NCBI GenBank assembly: GCA_010024875.1
Contig: RGFZ01000015.1
Location: 1-57,014 of the forward strand
Length of the DNA stretch: 57,014 nucleotides
Reading direction: 5' to 3'
From: Oxalobacteraceae bacterium
GTDB lineage: Bacteria > Pseudomonadota > Gammaproteobacteria > Burkholderiales > Burkholderiaceae_D
Shown here: one piece after another, positions 8,721 through 16,344 of the stretch
How the letters are laid out: each line of letters starts with the position of its first letter
Position numbering within the stretch: the stretch's first letter is position 1
Notes under the pieces: model-generated
Told to the model about the DNA's origin: nothing
The model's input: only the letters and a program-made list of their open reading frames with translations
Databases searched by the model: none
Program-made: the position numbers and the translations under genes

Positions 8721-10004
8721 TCACCCACCAAACAGCAGACGTGGCAGCCACAGCGATACCTGCGGCACATAAGTAATAACAATCAGGAAACCGACCATCG
8801 TCAGCAGCCAGGGGATCACCGCAATCGTCAGTTCGGTAATGCCCATCTTGGTAATGCCTGAAGCCACATACAGGTTGAGTCCAACCGGCGGATGGCACAT
8901 GCCAATCTCCATGTTGACCACCATAATGATGCCGAAGTGGACTGGATCAATGCCCAGCGCGGTTGCCACAGGAAACAGGATGGGCGCCATGATCAACACA
9001 ATCGACGAGGGCTCCATGACATTACCCGCCAGCAGCAGCAAGAGATTCACGACGAGCAGGAAACTCACCTGACCCAGCCCTTTGTCCATGATCCAGCCCG
9101 CCATCGCCTGCGGTATACCTTCACTGGTCATCAGGAAGGAAAACAGCACAGCATTGGTGATGATGTAGAGCAGCATCGCAGACATTGCCGCTGAATCCAA
9201 CAGCACCTTGCCCACTTGCGGTAATCGCAAATCTCGATAGACAAAGACTGCAATCAGGAATGCGTACACAGCGGACATTGCGGCAGCCTCGGTCGGCGTG
9301 AAGATGCCAGTATAGATACCGCCCATCACCACCACGATCAGCAGCAAACCCCAGACACTGTCGCGAAACGCGCGCCAGCGCCCTGCCCAGCTGACTCGCT
9401 CCATCCTTGGATAGGCATGCTTTCGTGCCAGCGCCCAAGTCGTCAGGCCAAGCAGGAAAGCGAGCATCAAGCCCGGCACCACGCCGGCCATGAACAACTT
9501 TCCGACCGAAGTATTGGTTGATACCGAATACATCACCATGACGATCGATGGCGGTATCAGAATGCCCAGGGCGCCCGAGGTGGTGATCACGCCTGCGCCA
9601 AAAGACTTCGGATAGCCTTGCTTCACCATTGCGGGCAGCAGGATAGAACCAATCGCCACCACCGTCGCGGGCGAAGAACCCGACACTGCCGCAAACAACG
9701 CACACGCGAGTACCCCGGCCAATGCCAGACCGCCGTGCCAGTGACCGACCATCGACGTTGCAAAATGAATCATCCGCCGCGCGACTCCGCCATGCGTAAG
9801 GAAATTCCCGGCAAGGATGAAAAACGGGATCGCCATGATCTCGAACTTTTCGATGCCGGTGAAGAGCTTCAAGGCGACGGCCTGTACCGGTACTTCGGTC
9901 ATCGTGAACAGGAAAGTCAGTACCGTGAGTCCGAGCGCGATCGAGATCGGCATCCCGGTCAGCATCAGGGCGATCAGCAGTGCAAAGATGAACATCGAGT
10001 TCAT
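8721..10004 (-). CDS. dctM: TRAP transporter large permease DctM
   Basis: 427-residue integral membrane protein with about twelve hydrophobic segments, the ion-coupled channel subunit of a tripartite ATP-independent periplasmic transporter. Typical DctM motifs are MLTGMPISIALGL near the N-terminus, FILAGNFLTHGGVARRM, AVSGSSPATVVAIGSI, LIPPSIVMVMY and MEIGMCHPPVGLNLYV near the C-terminus. It overlaps dctQ by four bases (ATGA). The substrate is probably an organic acid, inferred from the DctP partner; it cannot be fixed from sequence. Confidence 0.95.
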   Translation of the reverse strand: MNSMFIFALLIALMLTGMPISIALGLTVLTFLFTMTEVPVQAVALKLFTGIEKFEIMAIPFFILAGNFLTHGGVARRMIHFATSMVGHWHGGLALAGVLACALFAAVSGSSPATVVAIGSILLPAMVKQGYPKSFGAGVITTSGALGILIPPSIVMVMYSVSTNTSVGKLFMAGVVPGLMLAFLLGLTTWALARKHAYPRMERVSWAGRWRAFRDSVWGLLLIVVVMGGIYTGIFTPTEAAAMSAVYAFLIAVFVYRDLRLPQVGKVLLDSAAMSAMLLYIITNAVLFSFLMTSEGIPQAMAGWIMDKGLGQVSFLLVVNLLLLLAGNVMEPSSIVLIMAPILFPVATALGIDPVHFGIIMVVNMEIGMCHPPVGLNLYVASGITKMGITELTIAVIPWLLTMVGFLIVITYVPQVSLWLPRLLFGG

Positions 10005-10561
10005 TGACGGCCCTCCGCTGCATCTTCCGTCAGTCCTTCGACATGCGCGTGATCGTGCACGGGCAATTCACCACCGCGCGAGAAATTCCATGCCACTTGC
10101 AAGAAACGGAAACACATCAGTGCCGAGCCCAGTGGTATCGCAAGATAGACCACCCAGATCGGCAATTCCAATACCTCGGAGGTACTGGAGGTATCCGACA
10201 GTTCATAGACAAAATCAGCACCCAGCACGGCGATGACCCCGGTGAACACCGCACCGGCGAGTAGACCGAAAAAAATGAATTTTCGCTGGTGCGGTGCGGA
10301 CAACCGGTTGACCAATACATCGACACCCACATGAATCCCGGTTCGTACACCATAGGCCGCGCCAAACTTGGCCATCCAGACAAACATATAGATGGTCAGC
10401 TCCTGCGCCCAGCTGGTGTTCATGCGCAGCAACCAGTCCTGCACGACAGGTATTGGCAAGCCCGATGCATAACGATGGATAACCGCAATGAAAATCACCA
10501 CAGTTGCCACACCCATCAGCAGCGCGATCAGCCATTCTTCGAGGTGGTCGAGTAGTTTCAT
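10001..10561 (-). CDS. dctQ: TRAP transporter small permease DctQ
   Basis: 186 residues with four membrane segments, matching the DctQ subunit that sits with DctM. Recognisable features are the first helix (WLIALLMGVATVVIFIAVIHRY), the WAQELTIYMFVWMAKFGAAYGVRTGIHVGVD block typical of the family and a hydrophilic C-terminal tail rich in Asp, Glu and His. It lies between dctP (36 bases upstream) and dctM (overlapping), giving the standard P-Q-M order. Confidence 0.95.
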   Translation of the reverse strand: MKLLDHLEEWLIALLMGVATVVIFIAVIHRYASGLPIPVVQDWLLRMNTSWAQELTIYMFVWMAKFGAAYGVRTGIHVGVDVLVNRLSAPHQRKFIFFGLLAGAVFTGVIAVLGADFVYELSDTSSTSEVLELPIWVVYLAIPLGSALMCFRFLQVAWNFSRGGELPVHDHAHVEGLTEDAAEGRQ

Positions 10562-10597
10562 TATCTGGACGCGGGCGCCTGAAAGTGAGTACCGGGC

Positions 10598-11593
10598 TTA
10601 CTTGCCCGATGCCGCTCTGACTGCTGCAGCAATCAGGTCTTTGCCGATTCTGTCTTCCACCGTCTTGTGCACGGGCAGCAAGGTCTTGCGCCACTCGGCT
10701 TTCTCAGCCTCGGTGGGCTGATAGACGGTGGTCTTGCCAGATTTCTTAATCGCTTCCAACGCAGCCTCGTTCTCTTGTTGAGCGATCTGGTTCGCGTACG
10801 CTGTCGCCTGCTTCATCGCACCTTCGAGCTGGGTACGAACATCTGGGGGCAACTTGTCCCAGAATTTCTTGTTCACGATGACCGCGTAACCGATGTAGCC
10901 GTGATTGGTGACGGTCAGGTGCTTCTGCACCTCATGCATCTTCTGGGTGTAGAGGTTCGAGGGCACGTTCTCGACACCATCGACCACGCCAGTCTGCAGC
11001 GCCTGATAGACCTCCGAGAAGGCCATCACCTGCGGATTGGCGCCTAGCGCGCGCATCTGCTCGTCGAGTACCTTGGATGCCTGTATCCGCAGCTTCAGGC
11101 CTTTCATGTCGGTCGGCACATGCATCGGCCGATTCGATGCCATTACCTTGAAACCATTGTCCCAGTATGCCAAGCCAGTGAGCCCCTTGCCTTCGAGCTT
11201 CTTGAACAAATCGTTGCCGATCTGGCCATTGGTGACTCGCTCGAGCGATGTGCGATCCGAGAAAAGATAGGGCAGATCGAACAGCTCGAACTCTTTCACA
11301 CCCAGCGGGCCGAACTTGGCCATTGATGGCGCGAGCATCTGTACCGCGCCTAGCTGCAGCGCCTCCAATTCTTCTTTGTCTTTGTAGAGCGTGCTGTTCG
11401 GGTAAACCTCGATCTTCACCTTGCCCTTGGTCGCTACCTCAGCGAGTTCCTTGAATTTGTCGGCCGCCTTGCCTTTGGGCGTGTCCTTGGCGACCACGTG
11501 GCTGAATTTGATGACGATGGGCGACTGAGCTGCAGCTTCAGTCATTAACGCTGGCAGCAACATCAACGCAGCCAGAAGGGCGGAACGGATCAT
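10598..11593 (-). CDS. dctP: TRAP transporter periplasmic solute-binding protein DctP
   Basis: Periplasmic receptor that captures the substrate and hands it to DctQM. The ATG at 11593 gives a clean signal peptide (MIRSALLAALMLLPALM, cleavage after AAA), and GGAG lies before it; a reading frame 26 codons longer has no such start. Mature motifs fit the C4-dicarboxylate-type DctP: IKFSHVVAKDTPKGKAADKF, YPNSTLYKDKEELEALQLG, the substrate-clamping LRIQASKVLDEQMRALGANP and FSEVYQALQTGVVDGVENV. It is 331 residues, usual for the family. A good promoter lies upstream (11643-11671). Confidence 0.95.
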   Translation of the reverse strand: MIRSALLAALMLLPALMTEAAAQSPIVIKFSHVVAKDTPKGKAADKFKELAEVATKGKVKIEVYPNSTLYKDKEELEALQLGAVQMLAPSMAKFGPLGVKEFELFDLPYLFSDRTSLERVTNGQIGNDLFKKLEGKGLTGLAYWDNGFKVMASNRPMHVPTDMKGLKLRIQASKVLDEQMRALGANPQVMAFSEVYQALQTGVVDGVENVPSNLYTQKMHEVQKHLTVTNHGYIGYAVIVNKKFWDKLPPDVRTQLEGAMKQATAYANQIAQQENEAALEAIKKSGKTTVYQPTEAEKAEWRKTLLPVHKTVEDRIGKDLIAAAVRAASGK

Positions 11594-11642
11594 GCGGGTC
11601 TCCGGGGGATCAGGGAATATCGTTATTATCGTCTCGTCGCGT

Positions 11643-11671
11643 ATTGTCACCGCTCGGCGAGGGGTTGACAA
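11643..11671 (-). promoter_or_regulatory. Promoter upstream of dctPQM
   Basis: On the minus strand TTGTCA (11666-11671) is followed after 17 bases by GACAAT (11643-11648), 49 bases before the dctP ATG. The same region contains the inverted pair TTGTCA/TGACAA (11645-11671, plus strand), which could be an operator shared with the divergent AEC gene. Confidence 0.5.
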
Positions 11672-11689
11672 CCGGCTAGAGGCGCACGA

Positions 11690-12607
11690 ATGACGTACTA
11701 TCCGGATCGCGCCATGAACACCATCACCCTGCTTCTACCCGATTTCCTGCTGATCCTGATCGGCCATGTCCTTATCCGTATTACGAACTGGGGACAGAGC
11801 TTCTGGACGGGGCTGGAAAAACTGGTTTACTTCGTTCTGTTTCCCGCGCTGCTGTTTGTCTCGACCTCGCGCACGACACTAGATTTTCAGGCCACGGGTC
11901 AGCTGCTGCAGTTGGCGCTGATCGTGGTCGGCAGCGGCATCCTGCTGGGTTGGCTGGCCAAACCACTGTTCAGGCCGGGACCCATGATTTTTGAATCCGG
12001 CGTGCAGACGGCCTTTCGCTTCAACTCCTATATTGGTCTGGCGCTTGCCTATCGTCTAGGTGGCGAGGCCGGGACTTCACTGATGGCTCTGATCATCGGC
12101 TTTGCCGTGCCGGTCGTGAACATGGCGGCCGTGCATGCGCTGGCTCATCGCAACAAGGCATCCTTGCTGACCGAAATGGCGAAGAACCCGCTGCTGCTGG
12201 CCACTGCGGGCGGCACGCTGTTCAATCTGCTGGGGGGCGTGCTGCCAGAGGTGGCGGCCAGCACGCTCTTGCGCATGGGCGGTGCATCGGTCGCGCTGGG
12301 ATTGCTGATGGTGGGTGCCGGACTGAAGCTGGAAGGCTTGCATGAGGCACGCGGCATCAGCGCGTATTTCACAGGCATCAAGCTGCTGGTGCTACCAGCG
12401 CTCTCGCTGATGCTGACCAACCACTTCGCGCTGCCGCCACTACAAAAGCAGATCGCGATCATGTTTGCGGCACTGCCAACGGCTTCGAGCGCTTACGTGC
12501 TCGCGACCCGCATGGGAGGCCATGGGCCGCTGGTGGCTTTTTTAATCACGGCCAGCACGCTGCTGTCCATCATCATGCTACCGATCTGGCTGTTACTGGC
12601 TGGCTGA
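11690..12607 (+). CDS. AEC-family (auxin efflux carrier type) permease
   Basis: 305-residue membrane protein with about ten hydrophobic segments. AEC transporters move organic acids such as malate or malonate; the substrate here is unknown. Family traits include the LLPDFLLILIGHVLIR N-terminal helix, KLVYFVLFPALLF, FRFNSYIGLALA and a C-terminal PTASSAYVLATRMGG motif. The ATG at 11690 is used because AGAGG lies seven bases before it; the ATG at 11714 is an alternative that starts just before the first helix. It is divergent from the TRAP genes and overlaps the convergent queG by 15 bases. Confidence 0.88.
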   Translation: MTYYPDRAMNTITLLLPDFLLILIGHVLIRITNWGQSFWTGLEKLVYFVLFPALLFVSTSRTTLDFQATGQLLQLALIVVGSGILLGWLAKPLFRPGPMIFESGVQTAFRFNSYIGLALAYRLGGEAGTSLMALIIGFAVPVVNMAAVHALAHRNKASLLTEMAKNPLLLATAGGTLFNLLGGVLPEVAASTLLRMGGASVALGLLMVGAGLKLEGLHEARGISAYFTGIKLLVLPALSLMLTNHFALPPLQKQIAIMFAALPTASSAYVLATRMGGHGPLVAFLITASTLLSIIMLPIWLLLAG

Positions 12608-13714
12608 GGCCGCCGCATGTTTTTCCAGCGCCCAGCGCACATGCTCTCGCACCAGCGATGAGGAGTGATCGGCGCGGGCGCGCAGTGCCAGAACAATCGT
12701 CTCATCACCAGCGCAGTCGGCTGCGGTATTACCGAGTGCCACGGCGATGTTGCGTAGCCATCGCTCATGACCGATGCGGCGTATCGCGCTGCCTTCCAGA
12801 CGCTGATGGAACTCTTCCTCAGTCCAGGCGAACAGCTGCACCAGGGTGGAGCGATCCAGCGCATTGCGGGAATCAAAGTCGGGCAGCACACTGCGCTGCG
12901 CGAATTTGTTCCACGGACAGACCAGCTGACAATCATCACATCCGAGAATGCGGTTACCCATCAGCGGGCGCAACTCAACAGGAATACTCTCTTTCAGCTC
13001 TATCGTGAGGTATGAGATACAGCGACGCGCATCCAGCCGATAGGGTCCCACGATGGCACCTGTTGGACACAGATCGATGCAGGCGCTGCACTCGCCGCAG
13101 TGCGCGGACAGGGGTTCGTCGGTGGGCAGTGGCAAGTCAGTAAAGATCTCACCAAGAAAGAACATCGATCCGGCATCGCGGCTCAGCAGCAGGGTGTGCT
13201 TGCCGCGCCATCCAAGACCTGCTCGCTGCGCGATCTCGACTTCCATCACCGGCGCAGAATCCGTAAACACGCGATAACCGAAGGGGCCGATTTCTGCGGT
13301 GATTTTTTCGGCGAGCTGTTGCAATCGCGAGCGCAGCACCTTGTGATAGTCCCGACCACGCGCATAGACCGACACCACAGCCTCGCGCGGATCGGCCTGC
13401 CGCTGGAATTCACGCTCGCGCCAGTGTTCTTCATCGTTATCGCGAGGCAGATAATCCATCCGGGCACTAATCACCCGCAGCGTACCCGGCACCAATTCTG
13501 CGGGGCGCGCACGTTTGGCGCCATGCGCTGCCATATAATCCATCTGCCCGTGATAGCCCGCCTTTAACCATGCCGCCAGCCGATGCTCGGCATCACCCAG
13601 ATCGGCATCGGTGATTCTGATCTCTGCAAAACCCAGCGCGGTAGCCCACCCGGCAATGGATGATCTGAGCGAAGCCAGCGATTGCGCATGGGTGTTGTGT
13701 GGGATATCGGACAC
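12593..13714 (-). CDS. queG: Epoxyqueuosine reductase QueG
   Basis: Cobalamin- and iron-sulfur-dependent enzyme that reduces epoxyqueuosine to queuosine in tRNA, the last step of the pathway. The 373-residue protein shows the catalytic region YHGQMDYMAAH, the N-terminal cobalamin-binding core, and two ferredoxin-type cluster motifs (CGECSACIDLCPTGAI, then GCDDCQLVCPWN). A HEAT-like C-terminal tail follows. It is complete and divergent from tsaE, 43 bases apart. Its end overlaps the convergent AEC gene. Confidence 0.95.
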   Translation of the reverse strand: MSDIPHNTHAQSLASLRSSIAGWATALGFAEIRITDADLGDAEHRLAAWLKAGYHGQMDYMAAHGAKRARPAELVPGTLRVISARMDYLPRDNDEEHWREREFQRQADPREAVVSVYARGRDYHKVLRSRLQQLAEKITAEIGPFGYRVFTDSAPVMEVEIAQRAGLGWRGKHTLLLSRDAGSMFFLGEIFTDLPLPTDEPLSAHCGECSACIDLCPTGAIVGPYRLDARRCISYLTIELKESIPVELRPLMGNRILGCDDCQLVCPWNKFAQRSVLPDFDSRNALDRSTLVQLFAWTEEEFHQRLEGSAIRRIGHERWLRNIAVALGNTAADCAGDETIVLALRARADHSSSLVREHVRWALEKHAAASASQ

Positions 13715-13757
13715 GGCAAAAAACGGACAGGACTGACAAGCAAAAAGACGAATTCAG

Positions 13758-14243
13758 ATGCAGCACTGGAGAGAATACCTGAAGGATGAAGAGGGCACGC
13801 AAGCGCTTGGGGCATCGCTGGCGCGTGTACTGACGCCGGGACTGTCGCTCCATCTGCGCGGCGACCTGGGCGCGGGCAAGACCAGCCTGACGCGCGCGAT
13901 GTTGCATGCCGCCGGTCATCCGGGTCGGGTGAAGAGCCCGACCTATACGCTGGCCGAGCCCTATTCGATTACGCTCAGCGGCCAGACGGTGGAGTTCATG
14001 CATTTCGACCTGTACCGGATGGGCAGCCCGGAAGAATTCATCGACGCCGGCTTTCGCGAGCATTTCGGTGCGGACAAGGTCTGTGTAGTCGAGTGGCCAG
14101 AGCAGGCCGAGGGATTGCTTCCACCTGCGGATATTGATGTTTTTCTCTGTATCGAAGGCAACGGCCGTGGGGTAGAATTGCGCGCGAATACTGCTCTGGG
14201 CGCTTCATGTCTCGAAAAACTGCACTTCAGCCCGAATCTGTAA
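13758..14243 (+). CDS. tsaE: tRNA threonylcarbamoyladenosine biosynthesis ATPase TsaE
   Basis: 161-residue P-loop protein that cycles the TsaB-TsaD complex during t6A37 synthesis. Walker A GDLGAGKT is at residues 35-42, followed by VKSPTYTLAEPY, FMHFDLYRM and CVVEWPEQ, all diagnostic. It starts at the family's usual N-terminus. The last 37 bases overlap amiC, a tsaE-amidase arrangement common in proteobacteria. Confidence 0.96.
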   Translation: MQHWREYLKDEEGTQALGASLARVLTPGLSLHLRGDLGAGKTSLTRAMLHAAGHPGRVKSPTYTLAEPYSITLSGQTVEFMHFDLYRMGSPEEFIDAGFREHFGADKVCVVEWPEQAEGLLPPADIDVFLCIEGNGRGVELRANTALGASCLEKLHFSPNL

Positions 14244-15493
14244 AAGCTCTCTCGCGCCGTACCGTGCTCAAGGCCGGCGCCACTCTCCTGCTGTCACTGA
14301 TCGCCCACGGAGCCGCGCGCGCGGCGCAGATTGTCGCTGTGCGCGTCTGGCCCGCGGCCGATTACACCCGCGTCACGCTTGAAAACGACAGCAAGCTCAA
14401 GGCCACGCATTTCATGGTCAAGGACCCGCACCGCTTGGTGGTGGAAATCGAGGGACTCGACCTGGACGCCAAGCTGAAAAGTCTGGTCGCAAAGATTCAG
14501 TCCAATGATCCTTATATTGCGCAGGTGCGTGTGGGGCAGAATCGCCCCGGCGTGGTCCGGCTGGTATTCGACCTGAAAGAAGAAGTGCAGCCTCAGGTGT
14601 TCACGCTAGAGCCCGTCGGCGAATACAGGCACAGGCTGATCTTTGATCTCTATCCACTGACAGCTCCTGATCCCATCGCAGAGTTGCTGAAAAGTGGCAA
14701 GCTTACCCCCCTGCCCATGGAAAAATCACCGGACACCGCCATGGGACCATCCATCGATGGCGATGAACAGACGCAGAAATTCAATCGGCTGGTGACGATC
14801 GCGCTCGACCCCGGACATGGCGGCGAAGATCCCGGCGCAATCGGGCGCGGCGGCAGTCAGGAAAAAAACGTCGTGCTATCGATCGCCAAGCGCCTGAAAG
14901 CCAAGCTCGAGCAGCAGCCGAATGTCCGTGTGATGCTGACCCGGGATGCCGATTACTTCGTGCCGCTGCAAGTACGGGTGCAGAAAGCGCGCCGCGTTCA
15001 AGCCGACCTGTTCGTATCTATTCATGCCGATGCCTTTGTCGAGCCGACCGCACGAGGCTCATCCGTGTTCGCGCTGTCAGAAAAAGGTGCCAGTTCGACA
15101 GCCGCGCGCTGGCTGGCGAACAAAGAAAACGAAGCTGATCTGATCGGTGGCATCAATATTCGCAGCAAAAATCAGCAGCTCGCCAGCGTGCTCCTTGATC
15201 TGTCCACCACGGCACAGATCAATGACAGCCTGAAACTGGCGAAATCCGTACTGGGAGAGATCGGCACCATCAATCGTCTACACAAGGCACAGGTGGAGCA
15301 GGCAGGCTTTGCGGTGCTGAAGGCACCCGACATTCCCAGTATTCTGGTCGAGACAGCGTTCATCTCAAACCCGGAAGAAGAAGCCAAACTCACTGACGAG
15401 AATTATCAGGAGCAGATGGCCGAGGCGCTAAAGCGGGGGATACGAAAATACATCACGAAGCATCCAAGCCTGAAGCATCACAAGATGACTTGA
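14207..15493 (+). CDS. amiC: N-acetylmuramoyl-L-alanine amidase AmiC (Tat-exported)
   Basis: Periplasmic amidase that cuts the stem peptide from murein during daughter-cell separation. The N-terminus carries a twin-arginine signal (SRRTVLKAG then a hydrophobic stretch, cleavage after ARA). An AMIN domain (about 35-140) follows for septal targeting, then the zinc amidase_3 domain (about 195-420) with ligands in ALDPGHGGEDPGAIG, SQEKNVV and SIHADAF and the catalytic Glu in ILVETAFISNPEEE. It is 428 residues, typical. It overlaps tsaE by 37 bases. Confidence 0.95.
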   Translation: MSRKTALQPESVKALSRRTVLKAGATLLLSLIAHGAARAAQIVAVRVWPAADYTRVTLENDSKLKATHFMVKDPHRLVVEIEGLDLDAKLKSLVAKIQSNDPYIAQVRVGQNRPGVVRLVFDLKEEVQPQVFTLEPVGEYRHRLIFDLYPLTAPDPIAELLKSGKLTPLPMEKSPDTAMGPSIDGDEQTQKFNRLVTIALDPGHGGEDPGAIGRGGSQEKNVVLSIAKRLKAKLEQQPNVRVMLTRDADYFVPLQVRVQKARRVQADLFVSIHADAFVEPTARGSSVFALSEKGASSTAARWLANKENEADLIGGINIRSKNQQLASVLLDLSTTAQINDSLKLAKSVLGEIGTINRLHKAQVEQAGFAVLKAPDIPSILVETAFISNPEEEAKLTDENYQEQMAEALKRGIRKYITKHPSLKHHKMT

Positions 15494-15518
15494 CCTTATG
15501 GTTTAAACCCAAGTCACT

Positions 15519-15542
15519 GGATCCCGACAAACGCTGGGATCC
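15519..15542. repeat. Palindromic REP-like element between amiC and the DedA gene
   Basis: GGATCCC (15519-15525) and GGGATCC (15536-15542) flank a ten-base loop in the gap between two convergent genes. It resembles the dispersed 'ctGGATCCC...GGGATcc' palindromes seen in many betaproteobacterial genomes and may also act as a bidirectional transcription end. No T-tract follows. Confidence 0.45.
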
Positions 15543-15579
15543 GTGTTTACTCCGGCACAGACCCACGCGTGCCCGAACT

Positions 15580-16236
15580 TCAGTGGTCCTCTGTTCGTCT
15601 ACCCATCTGCTTCACGAACCGTATACCTGCTGCCAGTACGACCGGCACTACCGCCGCTGCCAGTCCGATCAGTACGATCGTGTTCAAATGATCGCGTATG
15701 ATCGGAATGTTACCGAAGAAGTAGCCTGCGGCGACCAGCACCAGCACCCACAGCAGCGCACCCGCCACGTTGTAAGCCTGAAAGCGTGCATGGCTCATGC
15801 CTGAGATGCCCGCAACGAAAGGAGCAAAGGTCCTCACCACCGGCAGCCAGCGTGCAAGCACAATGGTCTTGCCGCCATGCGTCTCGAAAAATGCATGCGT
15901 CTTTTCGAGTGCGTTGCGATCCAGCCAGCGATAATTACGCGTGTATGCCTTCTGCCCTATTGCACGCCCGACAAAATAGTTAACGGTATTCCCAGTCACT
16001 GCGGCAACGATCAGCAGGAAGGACAGCAAGGGCGCATTCATGGCACCCGTCGCGCAAAACGCACCGCCCATGAACAGCAGCGTGTCACCCGGAAGGAAAG
16101 GAAAGATCACCAGACCCGTTTCGGCAAACACAATACCAAACAGCAGTGCATAGACCATCGGGCCGTAATTCACGAGCAAGTCGCCTAGCGATTTGTCGAT
16201 ATGCAGTATCAGATTCAGCAGCTGGGAAAATTCCAT
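15580..16236 (-). CDS. DedA-family membrane protein
   Basis: 218-residue inner-membrane protein of the DedA/SNARE-associated (VTT) family, linked to undecaprenyl-phosphate or phospholipid recycling across the membrane. Hallmarks are FAETGLVIFPFLPGDTLLFMGG near residue 45, GNTVNYFVGRAIG, and the arginine pair in ARWLPVVRTFAPFVAGISGM. The start MEFSQLLNLILHID at 16236 is chosen; a longer frame overlaps the mutL promoter region and lacks family similarity. It is divergent from mutL. Confidence 0.93.
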   Translation of the reverse strand: MEFSQLLNLILHIDKSLGDLLVNYGPMVYALLFGIVFAETGLVIFPFLPGDTLLFMGGAFCATGAMNAPLLSFLLIVAAVTGNTVNYFVGRAIGQKAYTRNYRWLDRNALEKTHAFFETHGGKTIVLARWLPVVRTFAPFVAGISGMSHARFQAYNVAGALLWVLVLVAAGYFFGNIPIIRDHLNTIVLIGLAAAVVPVVLAAGIRFVKQMGRRTEDH

Positions 16237-16332
16237 CGCGGACCAGTGTGCAGTGCAAAAAGAGCGCCGATCATACACTGTCCACACACGGGGCTCACGA
16301 CCCTGCCGGAAAATCCGGACACCACCCCCCGG

Positions 16333-16338
16333 TATAAT
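16333..16338 (+). promoter_or_regulatory. -10 element abutting mutL start
   Basis: A perfect TATAAT ends seven bases before the mutL ATG. Transcription from it would start at or next to the ATG, giving a leaderless or nearly leaderless mRNA. No strong -35 hexamer is visible; a small palindrome CCGGAaaaTCCGG (16306-16318) sits where a -35 would lie. Confidence 0.35.
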
Positions 16339-16344
16339 CGGGCA

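Noticed and set aside
9121-10023. 300-codon frame in another register of the same strand as dctM
   Set aside because: DctM motifs are in the other frame; this one is an Arg/Gly-rich frame-shifted copy.
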